A stretch of DNA of 10,536 bases from VAZQ01 sp036498625 (GTDB taxonomy: Bacteria; Pseudomonadota; Alphaproteobacteria; Rhizobiales; Xanthobacteraceae). This document shows, in pieces, positions 5,250 to 10,536 of the stretch. The first letter of the stretch is position 1; the number at the start of each line of letters is the position of its first letter. The notes beneath the pieces are model-generated. The model ran no database searches and was not told the origin of the DNA. It was given only the letters and a program-made list of their open reading frames with translations. The DNA lies in contig DASYFD010000418.1 of the NCBI GenBank assembly GCA_036498625.1, positions 1 through 10,536 on the forward strand, in the 5' to 3' direction. The position numbers and the translations under genes are program-made.

Positions 5250-5679
5250 CTGCCGCCGTACCGGTTCCACCCTCCTGGCCGTCCGAGCCGAGGGAGATGA
5301 TGTCGAACGACCCGTGCTCGCCGGGCGAACGGTAGATGTAGGGATGGCCCCAGGGATCGTTGGGAACCGAGCCGGTCCGCAGATAAGGACCATTCCAGGA
5401 CTGGATACCGCCCGGCTGCTGCGCCAGCGCCGCCAGGCCCTCGGAGGTGGACGGATAGCGTCCGACATCGAGATAGTAGAGATCGAGCGCGCTCGAGAGG
5501 CTCTCGATCTGAATCCTGGCGGCTTTCACCTTGGATTCGCCCAGATAGTTGAGGACGCGCGGACCCACCAGCGCCATGATCATGCCGATGATCGTGATGA
5601 CGACCAGAATTTCGACCAGGGTGAAGCCGCCTTCGCCATGCCGGCGTCGCGATCGCCCCGGAATTGCGTGCGTGGTCAT
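5227..5679 (-). CDS. gspG: Type II secretion major pseudopilin GspG (150 aa)
   Basis: GspG is the main subunit of the pseudopilus that pushes substrates through the secretin. The leader is basic and ends at G18; the mature start is FTLVEILVVITIIGMIMALVGP with Glu at +5 (E23). The family core follows: KVKAARIQIESLSSALDLYYLDVGRYPSTSEGL (about 50-82), WNGPYL, VPNDPWGHPYIY and GSDGQEGGTGTAADV (131-145), the last being the calcium-binding loop region of GspG. Start ATG 5679 has AAGGAGG at an 8-base spacer, the strongest ribosome site in the operon, as expected for the most abundant subunit. A GTG at 5697 in frame is not needed. The gap from gspF is 14 bases. Confidence 0.97.
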   Translation of the reverse strand: MTTHAIPGRSRRRHGEGGFTLVEILVVITIIGMIMALVGPRVLNYLGESKVKAARIQIESLSSALDLYYLDVGRYPSTSEGLAALAQQPGGIQSWNGPYLRTGSVPNDPWGHPYIYRSPGEHGSFDIISLGSDGQEGGTGTAADVVSWTR

Positions 5680-5687
5680 TTTGGTGC

Positions 5688-5694
5688 CCTCCTT
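5688..5694 (-). promoter_or_regulatory. Strong ribosome binding site of gspG
   Basis: AAGGAGG, 8 bases before ATG 5679; its first base is the last base of the gspF TGA stop. It decides for ATG 5679 and suggests high GspG output relative to its neighbours. Confidence 0.75.
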
Positions 5695-6908
5695 CACTCG
5701 ACGATTTGGCTCACGGACAACAACGCTGTCATGACAGAGACGATCAATCCGCCGACCACGATGCTGATGGCCACGATCGCAGCCGGCCCCGCCACCCCGA
5801 CGATCCGGTCGAGGCTCCGCTGCAGCTTGGCTTCGTAGAACTCCGCCACGCGCCCCGCCAGCATCGGCAACTGTCCGGTCTCCTCGCCCAATCGCAGCAT
5901 CCGTATGGCCATGGCGGGCAGCGCGGCCGTGTCCAGCAAAGCGTCAGAAAGCTTGCCGCCATGGCGAACGCGGTCGACGGTCTTGGTCCACGCCGTGCCG
6001 TCCCCGGTCGCCGCCATAATGTCGGTCAGGATACGCAGCGTGGTCGTCAGTGCCACCCCGCTGCCGAGTAGAACACCAAGATTGCGACAGAACAAGGCGG
6101 TGCGATGGAACATCAGCACCGGGTGGACCAGGGGCAGCCGCGACACCTGCCGGATGAGGGCGGCCCGGCTGCCGGGCCGGCGCATCACCAGCATGCCGGC
6201 CAGCAACGCCGTGACGATCCCGGTTCCGACCCCCTGCGCGTGGCCGCGCAGGAATTCCGAGAGCCCCAGAAAGACGACGACCACCGGATCGAGCTTGGCG
6301 TTGAAATCGCGCAGCACGGTCGCGAACTGCGGCAGCACGAACAGCAGAAAGAACAGGAGCACGCCGCCGGCCGCGCACAGCACGAAGGCCGGATAGCGCA
6401 GCGCATCGGCGAGCTTGCGGCCCAGCGCCTCGGCGCGCACCCGCTCGGCCCCGATCACCTCCAGAATCTGATCGAGCGTGCCGGAGGCCTCGCCAACCCG
6501 CACCAGCGCCACATAGGCGGGCGGAAACAAGGCCGGGTGGCGGGCGATCGCCTCCGCGAAGCTCTCGCCGGCGAGCACCGCCGCCCTGATCTTGGCCAGC
6601 GTCGGCCGCAGCCGTCCGACGTCGATGTCCTGCGCCAAAAGCTCGAGCCCGTCGTTGATGCGCGCGCCGGCCCGCAGCAGCAGCGCCAGGTCGCGGGTGA
6701 AGACGGTGACGTCCTCGGGCTTGGGCCGCGACCAGAACGCAAAGTTGAACCGCTCGGCCGGGGCGCCGGCGCCCTCGGCCACGGTCTCGATCGGCACCAG
6801 GCCGAGAAACTCGATGCGGTGGGCGACCTCCGCGGCCGTGGGCGCCGCGATCGACCCGCTCACCAGGTCGCCGCTCTGGGTCAAGGCCCGATAGCGAAAG
6901 CTCGGCAT
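5694..6908 (-). CDS. gspF: Type II secretion inner-membrane platform protein GspF (404 aa)
   Basis: GspF is the polytopic inner-membrane core of the T2SS that couples the GspE ATPase to pseudopilus growth. The N-terminus MPSFRYRALTQSGDLVSGSI is typical. Two T2SSF repeats are seen: the first around residues 66-190 with TRDLALLLRAGARINDGLE and RVGEASGTLDQILE (137-150), the second around 268-390 with CRNLGVLLGSGVALTTTL and RLGEETGQLPML (339-350). Three membrane segments are predicted at about 173-193, 222-242 and 371-395. At 404 residues it is the normal length. ATG 6908 lies 16 bases after the gspE stop with only a weak GGTG-like ribosome site, so it probably relies on coupling to gspE. Confidence 0.97.
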   Translation of the reverse strand: MPSFRYRALTQSGDLVSGSIAAPTAAEVAHRIEFLGLVPIETVAEGAGAPAERFNFAFWSRPKPEDVTVFTRDLALLLRAGARINDGLELLAQDIDVGRLRPTLAKIRAAVLAGESFAEAIARHPALFPPAYVALVRVGEASGTLDQILEVIGAERVRAEALGRKLADALRYPAFVLCAAGGVLLFFLLFVLPQFATVLRDFNAKLDPVVVVFLGLSEFLRGHAQGVGTGIVTALLAGMLVMRRPGSRAALIRQVSRLPLVHPVLMFHRTALFCRNLGVLLGSGVALTTTLRILTDIMAATGDGTAWTKTVDRVRHGGKLSDALLDTAALPAMAIRMLRLGEETGQLPMLAGRVAEFYEAKLQRSLDRIVGVAGPAAIVAISIVVGGLIVSVMTALLSVSQIVE

Positions 6909-6924
6909 GCTATCGCACCATTAT

Positions 6925-8613
6925 CTATCGTACCGTGGTGACGCGCAGCACCTCGGCGACCGAGGTGACGCCGAGGCGGGCCTTGGCCACCGCATCGTCG
7001 ACCATCGTGACCATGCCGGCGCGGATCGCGGCCTGATCGATCACGCCCGCGTCGGTGTGGGCACCGATGAGCTTGCGCACGTCCTCGACCAGCTCCAGCA
7101 CCTCGAACACGCCGTTGCGGCCGCGGTAGCCGGTGCCGCCGCAGCGCTCGCAGCCGGCAGGCTCGCCCAGGGACTCGCCGGCCTTGAGGCCGAGCGCGGC
7201 GTAGCGCGGGTCGGCGTCGAGATCGGCGGCCGCCAGCGTGCGGGTGCGCTTGCAGCGGTCGCACAGCATGCGCACCAGCCGCTGCGCGATCACGGCCCGC
7301 AGCGTCGACTTGAGCAAGAAGCCTTCGACCCCGAGATCGAGCAGGCGCGGCACCGCGGCCGCCGCCGTCTCGGTATGCAGCGTGGTCAGGACCAGATGGC
7401 CGGTCAACGCGGCGTGGATCGCGATGTGCGCGGTCTCGGCGTCGCGCACCTCGCCCACCATGATGACGTCGGGATCCTGGCGCACGAACGCCCGCATGGC
7501 AGCCGCGAAGGTGAGCCCGATCGCAGGCTTGACCTGCGATTGATTGACACCGTGAATCTCGTACTCGACCGGGTCCTCGATGGTGAGGATCTTGCGGGTC
7601 GACTGATTGAGAACGGTCAGCATGGTGGCGAGCGTGGTGGTCTTGCCGCTGCCGGTCGGCCCGGTGATCACCACCAACCCGTGCGGCAGCGCCAGCAGCC
7701 GCGCCAGCGTCCGCTCGTCGCGCGCCGACAGGCCGAGCTTGCCGACCTCGAGCAGGCCGCGATCGCGCGGCAACAGGCGGATCACCGCGGATTCGCCGTG
7801 CTGCGTCGGCATGGTGGCGACGCGGATGTCGATCTCGGCGCGCGCGACCCGCAGGCGGGCGGCGCCGTCCTGCGGCAGCCGCCGCTCCGCGATATTGAGG
7901 CCGGCGAGAATCTTTATGCGCGAGATCAGGGCCTGCGGCAGCGCGCCGGCCGGCGCCGGCACCGCCCGCAGCAGGCCGTCGACGCGCATGCGCACCACCA
8001 GGCCGTTGCGAAACGGCTCGATGTGGATGTCGCTCGCACGCAGCTCCATCGCCCGTTCCAGGAGATCGTTGACGGCGCGCACCACCGGCGCCCCGCTCGC
8101 CAGGTCGCGCAGGTTCTCGACGTCGTCGTCGGCGCGCACGGCGCCGGCGTCGCCCACCTCCGGCGCGGACTCCTCCTCATCGCCCAATCGTTCGGTGAGC
8201 GCGGTGGCGATGTCCTCGAACGAGGCGACCTCGACGTCGACCGGCCCGCCCAGCACGATCTCGGCGGCGCGCACGGCCGCGATATCGCCCGGGTCGGCGA
8301 CCGCGAGCTTGCAGCGGCCGTCCGCCGACTGGTAGGGAAACACGGCGGTCTCGCGCAGGAAGCGCCGGGAGAAGCGTCCGGTGAGGGCGGCGGCCGCGAT
8401 CAATTGCGGCAACGAAAGCCGCGGCAGAGAATAGAAACCAGCGACCTCATCCGCGAAGTCGTTCGCGGACAAGTCGGTCAACTCCCAAAGTCTTCGCAAG
8501 GATAATTCGCCAGCATGACCGTTCGATGACTTGAGGCCCAAGCTCAAGTCGGCAATAATATAGTTCTTGCTCGAGAGGTGCTTGGCAAACTCGCCTGAAA
8601 CATGCGAACTCAT
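6925..8613 (-). CDS. gspE: Type II secretion ATPase GspE (562 aa)
   Basis: GspE is the hexameric cytoplasmic ATPase that drives pseudopilus assembly. Walker A is GPTGSGKT at 318-325, the Asp box is in TIEDPVE around 344-350, Walker B lies in DPDVIMVGEVRD (380-391), and the His box is HLVLTTLHT (406-414). The metal-binding domain has the four Cys of CxxC-x33-CxxC (451, 454, 488, 491), typical of GspE. N-terminal residues to about 150 form the domain that docks on GspL and GspF. I chose ATG 8613, with a weak GGA ribosome site, because the length fits and the frame upstream (open to 9384) runs under gspD. The first 40 residues use more AT-rich codons than the rest. It is first in the operon. Confidence 0.96.
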   Translation of the reverse strand: MSSHVSGEFAKHLSSKNYIIADLSLGLKSSNGHAGELSLRRLWELTDLSANDFADEVAGFYSLPRLSLPQLIAAAALTGRFSRRFLRETAVFPYQSADGRCKLAVADPGDIAAVRAAEIVLGGPVDVEVASFEDIATALTERLGDEEESAPEVGDAGAVRADDDVENLRDLASGAPVVRAVNDLLERAMELRASDIHIEPFRNGLVVRMRVDGLLRAVPAPAGALPQALISRIKILAGLNIAERRLPQDGAARLRVARAEIDIRVATMPTQHGESAVIRLLPRDRGLLEVGKLGLSARDERTLARLLALPHGLVVITGPTGSGKTTTLATMLTVLNQSTRKILTIEDPVEYEIHGVNQSQVKPAIGLTFAAAMRAFVRQDPDVIMVGEVRDAETAHIAIHAALTGHLVLTTLHTETAAAAVPRLLDLGVEGFLLKSTLRAVIAQRLVRMLCDRCKRTRTLAAADLDADPRYAALGLKAGESLGEPAGCERCGGTGYRGRNGVFEVLELVEDVRKLIGAHTDAGVIDQAAIRAGMVTMVDDAVAKARLGVTSVAEVLRVTTVR

Positions 8614-8671
8614 TGGCGTCCATCTGATTCCGGAAAGACAATTAAGCTTGCCGCGGACGAAAATTTTATTG

Positions 8672-8700
8672 TTGACGCGATTTGAAAACGTAGCAATAGT
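8672..8700 (+). promoter_or_regulatory. Candidate sigma70-type promoter of gspD
   Basis: TTGACG (8672-8677), a 17-base spacer, then AATAGT (8695-8700). It would start transcription near 8707, about 80 bases before the chosen gspD ATG. It faces and overlaps the gspE candidate. Confidence 0.45.
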
Positions 8701-8715
8701 GACAACCTCTGTCAA
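8687..8715 (-). promoter_or_regulatory. Candidate sigma70-type promoter of gspE-K
   Basis: On the minus strand, TTGACA (8710-8715), a 17-base spacer, then TACGTT (8687-8692). The -35 is perfect and the -10 is weak. It would start transcription near 8680 with a leader of about 65 bases before the gspE ATG. It overlaps the opposing gspD candidate. Confidence 0.45.
8700..8714. repeat. Dyad TGACA-N5-TGTCA over the divergent promoters
   Basis: TGACA (8700-8704) and TGTCA (8710-8714) with a 5-base centre. It covers the end of the gspD -10 and the gspE -35, so a bound protein could affect both promoters. It is short and may be chance. Confidence 0.35.
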
Positions 8716-8787
8716 TTTCAAGTTGGCTGGTCCGCCTGGAGGCGCCGACAACAATCGAGGGGCCGGGTGCGGGTGTTTGGTAAAGCG

Positions 8788-10536
8788 ATGCGTGAGTACC
8801 GCATGGCGCATGCCGGCTTGGGCGCGCTTTGCTTGATCATTGCGAGCGCCGGGCTGGCGGCCTGCAATCTCACATCCTCGGACCTGGGAAACGATCCGCC
8901 CGACGCGGTCGACCGGGTGCGCGCCACCGACTTGGAGCCGCGCTTTCCTGGCGGCGCCGAAACCGTCAACACCGGCTCGCCGAAGGGCCGGCGGCCCTTG
9001 ACGGTTTACGGCAGCACCGCCCCGATCGAGGTCACGGCGCCGGTTGCCCGCAACGCCGGCGAAGGCTACGAGCTCAACTTCGAGAACACGCCGGTCACCA
9101 CCGTCGCCAAGGTCATCCTCCACGATATTCTCGGCGTCGGATACACCATCGACCCCCGCGTCCAGGGCACGGTCAGCCTGGCATCCGGTCGTCCGGTTCC
9201 CAAGGACGATGTGCTTTTCGTTCTCGAAAGCGCTTTGCGCACCAGCAACGTCGTGTTGTTGCGCGATGCCGCCGGGTATCGCCTGGTGCCGGCGGCCGAA
9301 GCGGTGGGAAGTGGCGGCGTGGATGTGGCTTCCGCCGATTCCCGTCCGGAAGCCGGCTATGGCGTCACCGTGATGCCGCTGCAATTCGTCTCGGTGCAGA
9401 CCGTCACCAAACTGCTCGACAGCTTCGCCATGAAAGCCGGCACCATCCGTGCCGACCCGGTTCGAAATCTGCTGCTGATCCAGGGCAGCGGCGCCGAACG
9501 CCGGGCGGCGGTCGAGACCGTGCTGAGCTTCGACGCCGATTGGATGCGCGGTCAGTCGGTCGGTATCTATCCGGTGCGCAACACCACGCCCGAGCCGCTG
9601 ATCGCCGAGCTCGAGAAGATCATGGATTCGGGCGACGGCGGGCTCGGCCAGGGCATGGTCAAGTTCCAGCCGGTCGGCCGGCTCAACGCCATCATGGTCG
9701 TATCGCGCAAGCCCGAGCTGCTGCGCACCGCCGGCACCTGGATCAACCGGCTCGACAGCTCCGACACCGCCAGCACCGGCGTCAAGGTCTATCGGGTTCG
9801 TTACGGCGAGGCGCGCCAGATCGCAGCGCTCCTCAATGACATGTTCGTCGGCGGCAATGCCGGATCGGCGCTCGATTCGCCGACCAACCAGATCGCTCCG
9901 GGCGGCGGGACCACGGCGCTATCGAGCACCGAGCGTCTCACCGGCGGCCTCTCCTCGCCGACCACCGCCGGGGTGCGCCCGCAGCCGCCGACCGTCGTCG
10001 AGGTCACGGCGAATGCCGCCGGCTCGAGCAGCACGAATTCGCTCACCAGCAGCGCGCGCGGCGCCACCGGCACCCCGGGGCCGGCGCTTCTGCAGGGCGT
10101 ACGCATCACGCCCGACGTCGTCAACAATGCGCTGCTGATCTACGCCAGCCAGGAGAATTACCGCATCATCGAGCGGACCCTCAACCAGCTCGACCGGCCG
10201 CAGCTCCAGGTCGCGATCGACATGACCATCGCCGAGGTCACGCTCAACGACAAGCTCAACTACGGAGTCCAGTTTTTCCTCAAGAGCCAGGACTTCGGCC
10301 TGCCGAGCAACACCGGATCGGCGATCAACAGCGCCGCCGGCGCCGTATTGGGGCAGGCGCTGCCCGGCTTCAACTTCCTGATCGGCTCCCAGCTCGAGCC
10401 GCGGCTGATCATCAGCGCTCTGCACGACTATACGGACGTGAAGGTTCTGTCGAATCCCTCGCTTGTGGTCGTCGACAACCAGGTCGCGACCCTGCAGGTC
10501 GGCGATCAGGTGCCCATCACCACCGGCAGCGCGACG
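8788..10536 (+). CDS. gspD: Type II secretion secretin GspD, lipoprotein form (5' part, 583 codons seen)
   Basis: GspD forms the outer-membrane channel of the T2SS. Residues 1-26 are a lipoprotein signal: basic start, hydrophobic core, then the lipobox LAAC with the lipidated Cys at 26 and Asn at +2, which permits Lol sorting to the outer membrane. A linker follows, then N0 from about 92 (YELNFENTPVTTVAKVILHD), N1 from about 192, N2 from about 257 and N3 from about 332 (KVYRVRYGEARQIAALLNDMF), interrupted by a Gly/Ser/Thr/Pro-rich insert at about 358-435. The secretin domain begins near 470 and still reads VLSNPSLVVVDNQVATLQVGDQVP at the edge, so roughly the last 150-200 residues are missing. 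GTG 8773, with AGGGG 10 bases upstream, is an alternative start adding five residues. Confidence 0.95.
   Translation, partial: MREYRMAHAGLGALCLIIASAGLAACNLTSSDLGNDPPDAVDRVRATDLEPRFPGGAETVNTGSPKGRRPLTVYGSTAPIEVTAPVARNAGEGYELNFENTPVTTVAKVILHDILGVGYTIDPRVQGTVSLASGRPVPKDDVLFVLESALRTSNVVLLRDAAGYRLVPAAEAVGSGGVDVASADSRPEAGYGVTVMPLQFVSVQTVTKLLDSFAMKAGTIRADPVRNLLLIQGSGAERRAAVETVLSFDADWMRGQSVGIYPVRNTTPEPLIAELEKIMDSGDGGLGQGMVKFQPVGRLNAIMVVSRKPELLRTAGTWINRLDSSDTASTGVKVYRVRYGEARQIAALLNDMFVGGNAGSALDSPTNQIAPGGGTTALSSTERLTGGLSSPTTAGVRPQPPTVVEVTANAAGSSSTNSLTSSARGATGTPGPALLQGVRITPDVVNNALLIYASQENYRIIERTLNQLDRPQLQVAIDMTIAEVTLNDKLNYGVQFFLKSQDFGLPSNTGSAINSAAGAVLGQALPGFNFLIGSQLEPRLIISALHDYTDVKVLSNPSLVVVDNQVATLQVGDQVPITTGSAT

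Noticed and set aside
6907..8505. Long plus-strand open frame (532 codons) opposite gspE
   Set aside because: It is the antisense shadow of GC-rich gspE codons. Its product is a low-complexity His/Gln/Arg/Asp mix with no family signal, while the minus strand shows all GspE motifs.
8614..9384. Upstream extension of gspE to give an 819-residue protein
   Set aside because: The extension runs antisense through the gspD signal peptide and N0-N1 domains and crosses the AT-rich promoter region. GspE of 562 residues from ATG 8613 fits the family.
1..10536. CRISPR arrays, tRNA or rRNA genes, insertion sequences
   Set aside because: I saw no regularly spaced direct repeats, no cloverleaf with a tRNA-like T arm, no rRNA segments and no transposase in any frame.

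Overview
The window looks like chromosomal DNA from a high-GC alphaproteobacterium, most likely the Bradyrhizobium/Rhodopseudomonas group (Nitrobacteraceae). That placement is inferred from the overall GC-rich codon use, an EcfG-type general-stress promoter motif, the small Arg-Arg-Ser repeat and FGFDLGDW-type proteins, and the T2SS gene style. No marker gene settles the species.

Left part (1-1450): the 3' end of an IHF/HU-family DNA-binding protein runs in from the left. It meets a 58-residue RRSGxDRRS-repeat protein tail to tail, and the two stop codons share one CTAG. Next comes csbD, with a GGAAC-N17-TGTT stress promoter in front and a clean intrinsic terminator behind. A 36-residue single-pass membrane protein lies on the minus strand. 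About 540 bases follow with no convincing gene but several short perfect hairpins (1207-1413).

Middle (1451-2697): a 38-codon leader ORF with a strong ribosome site ends in ATGA overlap with a 354-residue protein. That protein has a C-terminal winged-helix region like those of replication initiators, an acidic/proline-rich linker, and an N-terminal helical region loosely like DnaB-N/DnaG-C. I do not recognise this gene by name. A 9-bp perfect inverted repeat separates it from the next operon, which converges on it.

Right part (2698-10536): a type II secretion system. On the minus strand, gspE-F-G-H-I-J-K form one tightly packed operon with 11-16 base gaps or short overlaps. On the plus strand, gspD diverges from gspE and runs off the right edge. 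Together they encode the assembly ATPase (E), the inner-membrane platform (F), the major pseudopilin (G), the minor pseudopilins (H, I, J, K) and the outer-membrane secretin (D). The secretin start carries a lipobox (LAAC), so it is probably a self-piloting liposecretin like Pseudomonas HxcQ. The gspE-gspD gap is AT-rich and holds two face-to-face promoter candidates. No gspC, L, M, N or O gene is visible; they may lie to the right of gspD or elsewhere.
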